The notes: generated from the sequence alone by a model not told the origin. Positions 51,055-59,359 are shown, counted from the stretch's first letter. The stretch is 64,000 nucleotides of DNA from Bacteroidales bacterium UBA4331 (GCA_002394395.1 DGTR01000014.1:9015-73014), one strand, 5' to 3'. Numbers and translations: made by a program.

Positions 51055-52095
51055 ATGAATACACAAGATCTTACAAAAGATACCAAAGGAGAGATTGTTA
51101 TCTATCAATCAGAAGAAGGTAAAGCAGTTATTGATGTTATTCTTCAAGACGAGACTGTCTGGGTAACTCAGGAGCAGATGGTTGCCCTTTTTGGTAAGGC
51201 AAAATCTACTATTAGCGAGCATCTTAAGCATATTTTCAAAGAAGGTGAGTTGGACCAAAATTCAGTTGTTCGGTTTTTCCGAACTACTGCTGCTGATGGC
51301 AAATCATATAATACCGCATATTACAACCTCGATGTAGTCATTTCTGTTGGCTATCGCGTTCATTCTGTGCAAGGTACGCGTTTTCGTCAGTGGGCAACGC
51401 AGCGCATCCATGAATATATTATCAAAGGCTATACACTCGATGATGAGCGATTGAAAGGTAATGGAGGACGTTATTTCCGCGAATTACTCCAACGCATTCG
51501 AGATATTCGTAGTAGTGAGCGCAACCTCTATCAGCAAGTGACCGACATCTATGCAACTGCGGTGGATTATGATCCGAAAGCCGAGATTACGCGTCAGTTC
51601 TTTGCTACGGTGCAAAACAAGATGCACTATGCAGCACACCAACATACAGCGGCTGAGGTGGTCTATGACAGAGTCGATAATGAAAAGCCGATGCTCGGCA
51701 TGACGAACTTCAAAGGGAACTATATCACAAAAGATGATGTAACTATTGCCAAGAACTATTTGACGGAAATAGAACTCCAGCGACTAAATCTGTTGGTGTC
51801 TCAGTTCTTCGACTATGCGGAATTGCAAGCGATGGAGCAACATCCTATGACCATGCAAGAGTGGATAGACGAACTCGATCGGGTGCTAAGCAATAACCGT
51901 CGCCCGTTGTTAGAAGGAAGCGGTTCTATAAGCCACCAACAAGCGCAAGAAAAAGCCGAACACGAATACACCATCTATCGTCAGCGAGAGATGGACCAAT
52001 TAGAGTCCGACTATGATCGCGCCATACGACAGTTATCTCTCTTCAGTGGCTCTACTGAGCAACACTCAGGCGAAACATCAATAGATGAAGAATAA
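51055..52095 (+). CDS. RhuM family protein
   Basis: 346 residues of the RhuM family (first described in Salmonella pathogenicity island 3). The N-terminal DNA-binding-like domain (VWVTQEQMVALFGKAKSTIS, about 35-55) includes a helix-turn-helix; the family core follows (YNLDVVISVGYRVHSVQGTR, WATQRIHEYIIKGYTLDDER). The biochemical activity is unknown, but the family is often found in genomic islands and beside defense genes, as here. It has its own promoter and terminator. Confidence 0.88.
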   Translation: MNTQDLTKDTKGEIVIYQSEEGKAVIDVILQDETVWVTQEQMVALFGKAKSTISEHLKHIFKEGELDQNSVVRFFRTTAADGKSYNTAYYNLDVVISVGYRVHSVQGTRFRQWATQRIHEYIIKGYTLDDERLKGNGGRYFRELLQRIRDIRSSERNLYQQVTDIYATAVDYDPKAEITRQFFATVQNKMHYAAHQHTAAEVVYDRVDNEKPMLGMTNFKGNYITKDDVTIAKNYLTEIELQRLNLLVSQFFDYAELQAMEQHPMTMQEWIDELDRVLSNNRRPLLEGSGSISHQQAQEKAEHEYTIYRQREMDQLESDYDRAIRQLSLFSGSTEQHSGETSIDEE

Positions 52096-52160
52096 AGGTT
52101 ACTTTTGGCAATAATCTTCCTCATTTCTAACCTCACTGACAGCGAAAAATTCAAGAAAAT

Positions 52161-52202
52161 GACACTTTTATTTGCGAGTGTCATTTTTTTTGTGTACCTT
52201 TG
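52161..52202 (+). promoter_or_regulatory. Promoter for the 6S-like RNA, overlapping the RhuM terminator
   Basis: GACAC / GTGTC with T8 works as a terminator for RhuM and is at the same time the upstream dyad of a promoter whose -7 box is TACCTTTG (52195-52202). TTTCTAACCT and AGGTTAGAAA (10-bp inverted repeat, about 52126-52135 and 52211-52221) flank it. Confidence 0.7.
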
Positions 52203-52285
52203 CAGTCGCAAAGGTTAGAAACCTCTCGTCGCTCCGAGACGTTAAAACCGGAGGACATAATAAAAGGCGTTTATTGACGCTTGTT

Positions 52286-52492
52286 TTGACACTTCTGAAA
52301 CTTAGGAACTTTCAAGTATCTGTTCAAAGCAATGCAACAATAGATGTCTATGTTGGGTATATAAACACGCCCTCTATGGGCGTACTATATACTTTTCAGC
52401 GTAGGCTCTGTGTTGCTTGTTCATGATAGATACGGGCATCCTAAGGCCTCAGAAGTGCAGGACAAGTAACAATTACAGGTCCTGCGCTTTTT
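52286..52492 (+). ncRNA. ssrS: 6S RNA candidate
   Basis: A rod-shaped fold can be drawn: CACTTCTGA (52290-52298) with TCAGAAGTG (52449-52457); CTTAGGA with TCCTAAG; GTATCT with AGATAC; AAGCAA with TTGCTT; then a large two-sided bubble (52333-52355 and 52395-52412); then an apical hairpin GTATATA/TATATAC and ACGCCC/GGGCGT. Long closing stem, central bubble and apical stem are the hallmarks of 6S RNA, which binds RNA polymerase in stationary phase. A terminator follows at once. Transcription probably starts near 52208, so the RNA would be trimmed. The call rests on the fold alone; it has not been checked against any family model. Confidence 0.6.
52457..52492 (+). terminator. Terminator of the 6S-like RNA
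   Basis: GCAGGAC and GTCCTGC with a 15-nt loop followed by GCTTTTTG. Confidence 0.85.
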
Positions 52493-52518
52493 GTGTATGT
52501 ACCTATATGAAGAAAATT

Positions 52519-52800
52519 ATGGCTAATTGGCAAGACATAAAAGCATTAGAAGAACGCATCTACGAAGCCGTAGAGGAGTTCTTGAATAATCAGGAGGCTT
52601 ACGCTATGCCTGTGCTGAACGTCTATCTGGATCATGACGACATGACCTATAAGGCTACCGTCGAAGATGGATTGCAAGGAACAGAAGATGACGGCATTTA
52701 TTCGATGCCGGAGTTGGTTCGCATGGGCGATGATGGCAAGCCAGAGCCTGATATTGATAAGATTAGCGATGTCGCTAATAGTTGGATATTTTTAGATTGA
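52519..52800 (+). CDS. Small acidic hypothetical protein
   Basis: 93 residues from MANWQDIKALEERIYEAVEE (an ATG 12 nt earlier, MKKI, is equally possible). Strongly acidic, with an N-terminal helix and a central strand-rich part (PVLNVYLDHDDMTYKATVED). No known family. It lies between two structured RNA candidates. Coding is supported by good codon composition and a clear start. Confidence 0.65.
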   Translation: MANWQDIKALEERIYEAVEEFLNNQEAYAMPVLNVYLDHDDMTYKATVEDGLQGTEDDGIYSMPELVRMGDDGKPEPDIDKISDVANSWIFLD

Positions 52801-52866
52801 AAATAACAAATAGAAATAGATTAACTAACATATAAAATTCGCATAGTCAAATAGGCATATACCTTT

Positions 52867-53000
52867 AACAACGAGTCGGCAAAACTTAAAGTAGGAAGGA
52901 GATATATGTCCCTGCTATCCGTGTGTTGCATGGGGAAGCGGGGTATTCCTACAAGTTTGCCGACTCTGTTGTTTGCCCCGCTGACCTGTGCTTTTTTCTT
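52867..53000 (+). ncRNA. Pseudoknotted structured RNA of unknown class
   Basis: A long closing stem pairs AACAAC-GAGTCGGCAAA-CTT (52867-52887) with AAG-TTTGCCGACTC-GTTGTT (52953-52973), about 20 base pairs. Inside it GTAGGAA (52891-52897) pairs with TTCCTAC (52946-52952) and a smaller hairpin forms near 52909-52935. AGCGGGG (52937-52943), inside the stem, pairs with CCCCGCT (52976-52982), outside it, so the fold is a pseudoknot. A T-run follows at 52992. A weak promoter TACCTTTA precedes the stem. It matches no RNA family I can name. It lies 60-190 nt upstream of the methyltransferase start. Confidence 0.6.
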
Positions 53001-53009
53001 ATCAGAGAT

Positions 53010-53041
53010 CAACCGGATAGTTCACGCTATTCGGTTTTTTG
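53010..53041 (+). terminator. Terminator just upstream of the methyltransferase gene
   Basis: AACCGGATAG and CTATTCGGTT pair around TTCACG, followed by TTTTG. It ends only about 20 nt before the start codon at 53062, so RNA starting at the pseudoknot would end here unless the stem is bypassed. Confidence 0.8.
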
Positions 53042-53061
53042 ATTGAAAAAAGTACAGAGAT

Positions 53062-54396
53062 ATGATAAAAGAATTAAAAGTAGGCACATTATTTAGTGGG
53101 ATTGGAGCATTTGAGCATGCATTAAAGCAGTTAAATATACCCCACAAAATATTATTTGCTTGCGACAATGGTGAAAGAGAATTACCACTAACTTATGGTA
53201 ATTTGTTTGCTCTTACAAAAGGTCTAAACGAAGATGAGTTATATTCTTATTGCGAAGATTACATAAACAAAATTGGAGTAAGGAAAGAGCATCGGAAAAT
53301 AGAGATAGACAATTTGTTTAAACTTGCTCATAAGCGTGAGACCCCAATACAAAACAAAGTAGTAGTGGAATTTTTCAAAGAAGGTAGAAAGAGTGCTGTA
53401 AAGCATACACTTGTCCTGACTCAAGAACAAATTATCGCCTTGACTCCCAATATGACAATGAAGCAGCGTGAGCAATATGTGAAAGGTTTATATGATGCTA
53501 TGCCTGAGCATAATTATGTAAAGGATGCATATTTTGCTAATTATGACATTTCTGAGAACGAGTGGCATGAAGATATTCGTTTCTTAGATGCTAATGAATA
53601 CGCTGGAGATTTAGATATTCTGGTCGGAGGAAGTCCTTGTCAAAGTTTCTCTAATTATGGGAAGAAACTTGGTCTAGAAGATGTACGAGGAACTCTTTTT
53701 TATGACTATGCACGTGTTATAAAAGAATCAAAGCCAAAGATATTTATCTATGAAAATGTAGAGAACGTAACTCGTAATGATGGGGGGAAAACATGGAAGG
53801 TAATGTATGAAGTATGGCAATCTTTAGGCTATCACATTGAATGGTCTATATTAGATGCCAAAGATTATAACCATCCGCAATTACGAAGTCGATTGTTTTT
53901 AATCGGATTTAGAGAGGATATATTTAAACAACCTTATTCATTCCCGCCAAAACAGGAGTTGACACACAAAAGCACGGAATATTTGGAGTGTCCGCCGATT
54001 CCTGACATTTACTATTTAGGAAAGAAGGGATTCGAATGGATCACTTCACCGGAAAAAAATTTGAGAAGATCACGCGTTAACCAAGATGTAATAGGATGCG
54101 AAACTGCTTACCAACAAGATAATTGGATAGGAGATTTCCGTGTAGAGCATCCCAAAAAAGAACATTACAACGATGAACGTATTTATGTTGGTAAGTTCGA
54201 TTTTAAGGATGGCAAAGGAATGGTTGATGCAGTGGGACGCAAAATGACCCCTCGTGAATGTATGAATTTAATGGGGTTCGATGAGAGTTTTAATATAGCC
54301 GTCAATGATAGTATAGCCTATCGTCACGCAGGAAATTCTATAGTTGTACCTGTACTTAAAGAGTTAATAAAAACATTGTTACCATATATAAATTAA
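53062..54396 (+). CDS. DNA (cytosine-5) methyltransferase of a restriction-modification set
   Basis: 444 residues. Motif I LFSGIGAFEHAL (about 9-20), catalytic motif IV PCQSFS with C193, motif VI ENVENV (about 231), motif VIII QLRSRLFLIG and motif X AGNSIVVPV. It methylates cytosine in a short target so that the two restriction proteins downstream spare host DNA. The gap between motifs II and IV is longer than usual. The gene is clearly AT-rich against its neighbours, which points to horizontal transfer. 7 nt separate it from the McrB-like gene. Confidence 0.92.
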   Translation: MIKELKVGTLFSGIGAFEHALKQLNIPHKILFACDNGERELPLTYGNLFALTKGLNEDELYSYCEDYINKIGVRKEHRKIEIDNLFKLAHKRETPIQNKVVVEFFKEGRKSAVKHTLVLTQEQIIALTPNMTMKQREQYVKGLYDAMPEHNYVKDAYFANYDISENEWHEDIRFLDANEYAGDLDILVGGSPCQSFSNYGKKLGLEDVRGTLFYDYARVIKESKPKIFIYENVENVTRNDGGKTWKVMYEVWQSLGYHIEWSILDAKDYNHPQLRSRLFLIGFREDIFKQPYSFPPKQELTHKSTEYLECPPIPDIYYLGKKGFEWITSPEKNLRRSRVNQDVIGCETAYQQDNWIGDFRVEHPKKEHYNDERIYVGKFDFKDGKGMVDAVGRKMTPRECMNLMGFDESFNIAVNDSIAYRHAGNSIVVPVLKELIKTLLPYIN

Positions 54397-54403
54397 TTGT
54401 CTT

Positions 54404-56185
54404 ATGGCACTACAAGTTGGAACAGTAGATGGTCTTATTAATATTGGACCAAAAATCACGGATGTTTTTGTGAAGGCAATCGCCGCTTTTGCAGAGCAAG
54501 GTGTTGAATATGCAAAAAATAAAGGCATTCCCTTTGGAGCAGCATTCCAAAGATTTACTTACCCAGTATATTCAGGAGAGTCATCTGAATTTAAAGTAAC
54601 TAGTATAGACAAGCCTGTTTATACTAAATCAGGGAAAGAGCAAAGTCCTGCTTTTATCACGTATTGCCGAAAAATGGGATTGTTGGTGATAAACGAATCT
54701 CAATCATTATTTAAGTTGACAACTATTGGTGAATTATTATTAAATAATGAACTTTCAATTCAAGAATATGCATTTGTTATCATTAGCAAACAAGGTATAT
54801 TTCAAGATGGTATTTATAAAGTTCCATTATTTGCACCTGTTGTAGAACTATTAGAAAAAAAGCCTTTTATTACTACAGAGGAGATTCAAAATTATATATC
54901 TAAATCATACAATGATAGTGAGATTTGGAAAACAAGATTTGATATTTTACTAGGAGCATTGGCTACCAGTGGAATACTTGTGAAAGATAATAATTCTTAC
55001 TATATAGGAGGATTACCACAAGCCAGAGTTCTTGAAGAAATAAAAAAGAACATCAATAAAATTTCACCATCTCTTTTAGATGATGATGAAAATTATTCCA
55101 CTTATATGGGTGAATGTGCGTTGGGGATATTTGACATATTACGTCCTTTAAACATCCATATTTTCGAGGAACTATTTCCTAATCTTGTAAAATACTCTCA
55201 CTTATCTGGCAATATAAATGCCTCTATAAGTGACCATAACATAATTCAAATCATCTATTTCGGAGCACCGGGAACGGGAAAGAGCCATAAAGTGAGGGAA
55301 ATAATCGGGGAGGAAACAAATCTGCCAAATGTGTTCCGCACGACTTTCCATCCCGACACGGATTATGCTTCTTTTGTGGGTTGCTACAAGCCATCTATGC
55401 GCAGAACAGGAAAGAAACACCAAGTTGATGGTATCGATGTAGATGATGAAGAAATCGTCTATACCTTTGTGCCACAAGTCTTCACGGACGCGTACGTCTA
55501 TGCTTACAAGCACCCTGCGGAGACTACCTATCTTGTATTAGAAGAAATCAACCGCGGAAACTGCGCACAGATTTTTGGTGACCTGTTCCAACTATTAGAC
55601 CGCAAAGACGGCGTTTCGGAATACAAGATCAAAGCTGACAACGATTTGGCAAAGTATCTGGTTGCTCAATTAGGCGAAGAATCCGAAGGCATCAAAGACG
55701 GCAAACTTTGCTTGCCTGCTAACCTGAGTATTCTGGCTACGATGAACACTTCCGATCAAAGTCTCTTCCCGATGGATAGCGCTTTCAAACGCCGTTGGGA
55801 ATGGGAATATGTGCCAATTAACTATAGTACGGACATCCTGTCCGGCTCGTTCGACATCACAATTGGCGAAAAAGTTTATTCGTGGGTGGAGTTCATCCAA
55901 AGCGTCAATAAACATATCTTCGATCTCACGCAGAGCGAGGACAAACAGATGGGTAATTTCTTCATCAAACATTCCGTGGACGAAAGCGAGTTTAAGAGCA
56001 AAGTGATGTTCTATCTCTGGTACGAAGTGTTGCGTGACGAGACTGGAAACAACAAGTATTTCTTCCGTCAGAACACGCCGGACGGCAAGGATTCTACTCC
56101 GTTCACGTTCAAAGACCTGTACGAAACGGACGCACAAGAGACCATCCAACAGTTTATGGCGTATTTAGGTGTTGCCCCTAAATGA
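54404..56185 (+). CDS. McrB/LlaJI-like AAA+ restriction subunit
   Basis: 593 residues. The N-terminal 285 are an AT-rich, unclassified domain that probably reads the DNA target. The C-terminal part is a McrB-type AAA+ motor: Walker A GAPGTGKSHKV (about 287), Walker B YLVLEEINRGN, and MNTSDQSLFPMD near 447, the GTP-specific McrB signature. It drives the nuclease subunit encoded next, whose start overlaps its stop (ATGA). Base composition changes sharply near 55250, exactly at the domain border, suggesting domain swapping. Confidence 0.9.
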   Translation: MALQVGTVDGLINIGPKITDVFVKAIAAFAEQGVEYAKNKGIPFGAAFQRFTYPVYSGESSEFKVTSIDKPVYTKSGKEQSPAFITYCRKMGLLVINESQSLFKLTTIGELLLNNELSIQEYAFVIISKQGIFQDGIYKVPLFAPVVELLEKKPFITTEEIQNYISKSYNDSEIWKTRFDILLGALATSGILVKDNNSYYIGGLPQARVLEEIKKNINKISPSLLDDDENYSTYMGECALGIFDILRPLNIHIFEELFPNLVKYSHLSGNINASISDHNIIQIIYFGAPGTGKSHKVREIIGEETNLPNVFRTTFHPDTDYASFVGCYKPSMRRTGKKHQVDGIDVDDEEIVYTFVPQVFTDAYVYAYKHPAETTYLVLEEINRGNCAQIFGDLFQLLDRKDGVSEYKIKADNDLAKYLVAQLGEESEGIKDGKLCLPANLSILATMNTSDQSLFPMDSAFKRRWEWEYVPINYSTDILSGSFDITIGEKVYSWVEFIQSVNKHIFDLTQSEDKQMGNFFIKHSVDESEFKSKVMFYLWYEVLRDETGNNKYFFRQNTPDGKDSTPFTFKDLYETDAQETIQQFMAYLGVAPK

Positions 56186-58260
56186 AAATTCTCATAGAGC
56201 AATATGGCTATGACAAAGAGAGGTTGAGCAAACTGCTTGACCCGCACTATTATACGGAGTTGCGAGACGGCAAAGCCAAAATTCCGTACGTGGGGTATTT
56301 TCTGTCTCACAAGATACCGGATGTGGTGTTCATCCTGCCGAAAGTGTTTGTGATTGACGGCAAGGCTTTCGGCGAATACACACCGGAAGAGATTATTGAC
56401 TTTGATGCCCTCAAGGCGGAACACAAAGCGAATGTGTTTAGTCTCTCCGTGTGGATTTACCGGGCTATCAAACTCTATTTCCTGCGCAAGGACAAAGCCG
56501 GAGAGGAAGCGGAAATCATGCAGAACGTGGTTTCTCACCAAGGTCCAAGCAGCGAGACGATGATAGATATTATCCTGTCGCTCTTGAAGTTTGACAAGGA
56601 TCACAAGAACCTCTTTGCATATATCACGCGCCTCAAACACTCCGGGCAGAACAAGATTCATTGGCAGAAGACCATCTCCCAGACGCAAGCCCTCATACAA
56701 AACGGAAAGCCGGTTTATCTTCAGCCGCGTACCAAACACAAAGACATCAATTTTGACGAAGAACTGATAGTGCTCTTTTATTCGGTACTCAACTATCTCT
56801 CGCAGGAGTTCAAGTTCAGCGTCCGTCCGGCTTTCGGGTACGATCTGCTCCGACCGGAGACGATTCAATCTATGATAGAGAGCGACAAAGGTGTACGTAT
56901 TCTCCGGCAAAACAGACGCAAGTACTTCACGGATGAGATGGTTCAACTATGGAACCTGCTCTTCACTTTCTTTGAGCAATCGCAATATGTCCAGAGCAAA
57001 GACAATGACGACGAGCAAGCGATGTTGGTTCGCGAGTTCAACCTCGTTTTTGAGGACATGATCGATTCGCTCATCGGAGACAGCAGTCTGCCTTCAGGAC
57101 TAAAAGAGCAGAAAGACGGCAAGATCATCGACCACCTCTACCGCGATAGTTCGCTTATCGAGGACAAAAAACAAATCTATTTTATTGGTGACAGCAAGTA
57201 CTACAAGGATGAGAACGACATCGGTCCGAACTCCATCTACAAGCAGTTTACGTACGCCAAGAATGTCATTCAATACAATATCGATTTCTTCAACCGCAAG
57301 CCCAACGAGTTTGAGCAGGAGAACTTACAATACCGCGACAACACGACCGAGGGCTACAATATCACGCCGAACTATTTCATCCGCGGACATCTGCAAGCCG
57401 GCCAACTGAATAATTATTCCGACTCTAACCTGCAATTAGTGTCCGTGGACGGCAAGAACTATAAGATCTCGTTCCACTTTGAGAACCGGCTCTTTGACCG
57501 CGACACGCTAATTCTGCAAACATACAATATCAACTTCCTCTTTGTGCTGGCGTGTTATGTGCAAGGAGCCGGGGAACATACACAAAAGATTAGATCTATT
57601 TTCCGCGAGAATATCAAGAGCGTGCTCCAGACGCAGTACGATTTCTTTGCTATCAAGCCCAAAGTGCAGCATGAGGCAGAGCAGTTCCTGCATGATAATT
57701 TCCAACAAGTACTCGGCAAAGTGATTGCGCCTTATGACACTTCTACCAATTGTATGGCGTTAGCGTTAGACCAAAAGGCAGATAACAAGGAGACGCTCGA
57801 TTTGATTGACCAGTACTTCTACCGGCAACCTATTCCGAAAGACCATTTGGACATTACCCCGGACACCTTATTCGGAGAGAATGAGCAGACCCGTTTGTTT
57901 ACGGAGACACCTGTTATAGACAAGAATCTAAAGTGTATTATCTCGGCACAAGTCCGCAAGGATGATAAGCAGTTTGACCTGTTCAACCTCGGAGAAGCTA
58001 CGGAATATACGATGGATTCTGTTCCGTCTGTTAGTCTCATGAGCATCAAATATCTCATGCCTATGCCCGCGTATAACATACGAGGCTACTACGAGGTTAC
58101 GGACATGAAGTTCAACACCAAAACAGGAGGCATGAAATTCAAATTAGGTCAGTTCTATCCCTTAGGCGACACACCCGTTAACATCGCCGGCAAAATGCGT
58201 CACGGCGAACTCCTTTCCCTCGGCTACATAGAGGAAAATCTCTATTCTCAAAAGCCATAA
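56182..58260 (+). CDS. McrC/LlaJI family restriction endonuclease subunit
   Basis: 692 residues. The PD-(D/E)xK nuclease core is around residues 325-345 (LIEDKKQIYFIGDSKYYKD). The N-terminal region (1-90) may contact the AAA+ partner; the C-terminal 300 residues are mostly unclassified. Together with the methyltransferase and the McrB-like motor this resembles LlaJI, a system with two methyltransferases and two restriction proteins; here only one methyltransferase is present. Composition is close to the host chromosome. Cuts DNA lacking the protective mark (inferred from LlaJI). Confidence 0.85.
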   Translation: MKILIEQYGYDKERLSKLLDPHYYTELRDGKAKIPYVGYFLSHKIPDVVFILPKVFVIDGKAFGEYTPEEIIDFDALKAEHKANVFSLSVWIYRAIKLYFLRKDKAGEEAEIMQNVVSHQGPSSETMIDIILSLLKFDKDHKNLFAYITRLKHSGQNKIHWQKTISQTQALIQNGKPVYLQPRTKHKDINFDEELIVLFYSVLNYLSQEFKFSVRPAFGYDLLRPETIQSMIESDKGVRILRQNRRKYFTDEMVQLWNLLFTFFEQSQYVQSKDNDDEQAMLVREFNLVFEDMIDSLIGDSSLPSGLKEQKDGKIIDHLYRDSSLIEDKKQIYFIGDSKYYKDENDIGPNSIYKQFTYAKNVIQYNIDFFNRKPNEFEQENLQYRDNTTEGYNITPNYFIRGHLQAGQLNNYSDSNLQLVSVDGKNYKISFHFENRLFDRDTLILQTYNINFLFVLACYVQGAGEHTQKIRSIFRENIKSVLQTQYDFFAIKPKVQHEAEQFLHDNFQQVLGKVIAPYDTSTNCMALALDQKADNKETLDLIDQYFYRQPIPKDHLDITPDTLFGENEQTRLFTETPVIDKNLKCIISAQVRKDDKQFDLFNLGEATEYTMDSVPSVSLMSIKYLMPMPAYNIRGYYEVTDMKFNTKTGGMKFKLGQFYPLGDTPVNIAGKMRHGELLSLGYIEENLYSQKP

Positions 58261-58342
58261 TCCCATAAACATCGGTCTGAATTCGTTTCAACATCGGTTC
58301 AAATGGTCATAAATCAGCAGACCTTGCGCTGACGTTGCGCTG

Positions 58343-58378
58343 ATGGTATATACCCTGGCCGGACAAGAGGTCAAATAA
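58343..58378 (+). pseudogene. Possible relic of a T9SS C-terminal tail
   Basis: ATG-led frame reading MVYTLAGQEVK and stop. The YTLAGQEVK end is like the final residues of type A T9SS tails. Nothing upstream continues it as a protein, so it looks like the last trace of a lost gene. Confidence 0.35.
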
Positions 58379-58416
58379 CGTGACCAAGGGACTAAGTACC
58401 AAGTACAAATCTCACG

Positions 58417-58452
58417 GGCGGCTCAATGTAATGAGTCGCCCGATTGTTTTGT
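58417..58452 (+). terminator. Terminator-like hairpin
   Basis: GGGCGGCTCA and TGAGTCGCCC pair around ATGTAA, followed by GATTGTTTTG. Confidence 0.6.
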
Positions 58453-58491
58453 CCAGATAATCATAAATGTACTGCTAAAGCACCTTGTGAG

Positions 58492-58562
58492 TGCCGAAAA
58501 TGTGTAAAAATCACAAAATATAGTACCAAAAATGTGTAAAATTACACAAAAATAGTACCGTA
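58492..58562. repeat. Two tandem iteron-like repeats
   Basis: AAAATGTGTAAAAATCACAA, AATATAGTACC and then AAAATGTGTAAAATTACACA, AAAATAGTACC. Unit about 33 bp. On the minus strand TATTTTTG, a -7 like box, occurs within. Possible operator sites. Confidence 0.6.
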
Positions 58563-58584
58563 GAGGTCAAATCGGCCACTCGTA

Positions 58585-58866
58585 TTAGCGGAGGAAGTCT
58601 CGCATCTTATACCAACCGTTATAATCCTTCCCTGCGTGTGCGTTTATCAATGAATAATCTGCAATATAATGGAGGCCTGATAAGTATTCCTCTTCCGTTA
58701 GCAGACTGGATATTGCGATTAATAGCAATGGTATAATATTTTTTCTCCATAATAGATCTTCATCCTCCGCGGGGAGAAAACATATACCATAGACGGACGA
58801 AAAGTCCGCTAATAGGGCTCCCGCAGATTGCATCCCGTTTCTATTCCGCTTGGCGACACATCCCAT
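58585..58866 (-). CDS. Doubtful small hypothetical protein
   Basis: 93-residue frame (MGCVAKRNRN... with a hydrophobic segment NIIPLLLIAISSLL). It is not recognised. An alternative frame starting earlier on the same strand, MDKEKLLGEWDVSPSGIETG, preceded in frame by KEKDTSCKEKDTSCKK from the tandem repeat, is cut by a stop. The two frames together look like a frameshifted or decayed gene, so this entry is uncertain. Confidence 0.3.
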   Translation of the reverse strand: MGCVAKRNRNGMQSAGALLADFSSVYGICFLPAEDEDLLWRKNIIPLLLIAISSLLTEEEYLSGLHYIADYSLINAHAGKDYNGWYKMRDFLR

Positions 58867-58896
58867 TCGCCAAGCAGTTTTTCTTTGTCCATCTTT

Positions 58897-58980
58897 TTAC
58901 AACTTGTATCTTTTTCTTTACAACTTGTATCTTTTTCTTTATAGCTTGTATCTTTTTTCTATAGCTTGTATCTTTTTCTC
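58897..58980. repeat. Four tandem copies of a 20-22-bp unit
   Basis: Unit TACAACTTGTATCTTTTTCTTT twice, written as TACAACTTGTATC and TTTTTCTTT, then two copies with ATAGCTTGTATC. On the minus strand part of it reads KEKDTSCKEKDTSC in frame with MDKEKLLGEW. Confidence 0.8.
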
Positions 58981-59141
58981 AAAAAACAAGCTTCCGTTCG
59001 CGGTACTTTAGTGCCGTGTTTCTTCTTACGTCGTCCATTGCCCGGCATGCCATGCCGCTTATATAAAAATTTGCACTGAGAAAAGTGAGATTTCTCAGAA
59101 TTCTCACAATTCTTATGTCATTTTTTTCTTTCGTTTATTGC

Positions 59142-59165
59142 GTCGGATGGTATCCGACATCCGGC
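59142..59165. repeat. REP-like palindrome, outlying copy
   Basis: GTCGGATGGTATCCGAC followed by ATCCGGC; relative of the cluster at 3513-3637. Confidence 0.6.
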
Positions 59166-59327
59166 CCTAAAAAAGTCCAATCGTTAGTTATTCCTTAGTG
59201 ATTAGTTAGATATTCGTTAGTCATTGTACTACCCATAACGTAGCCTAATCGTAGTCACTTACTCCGCAGTACGCCCTGTTCTTCTCCCGTTCCTTTCTCC
59301 TTAAAATCAAATAAAAATGCGCGCATA

Positions 59328-59359
59328 TTTGCATATCTCAAAAAAAAGCAGTACCTTTG
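59328..59359 (+). promoter_or_regulatory. FecCD permease promoter
   Basis: TTTGCATATCTC, A8, then TACCTTTG at 59352-59359. The leader would be only about 10 nt before the ATG at 59377. Confidence 0.75.

Larger units (their letters stand above)
58261..58584. other. 324-bp gene-free region after the nuclease gene
   Basis: It holds a relic of a T9SS-type tail (58343-58378), a terminator-like hairpin (58417-58452) and two tandem AT-rich repeats (58492-58562). No gene seen. Confidence 0.6.

Noticed and set aside
50839..52243. Possible integron attC sites (GTTAAAC, GTTAGAA near CGTC/GACG hairpins)
   Set aside because: No paired R''/R' core sites of the right form, no integrase gene, and the genes have their own promoters.
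52867..53000. HDV-like ribozyme or known riboswitch
   Set aside because: The nested double pseudoknot and catalytic strand of HDV-like ribozymes could not be drawn, and no known riboswitch core was recognised.
58897..58980. CRISPR-like array
   Set aside because: Units are contiguous direct repeats without unique spacers and there are no cas genes.
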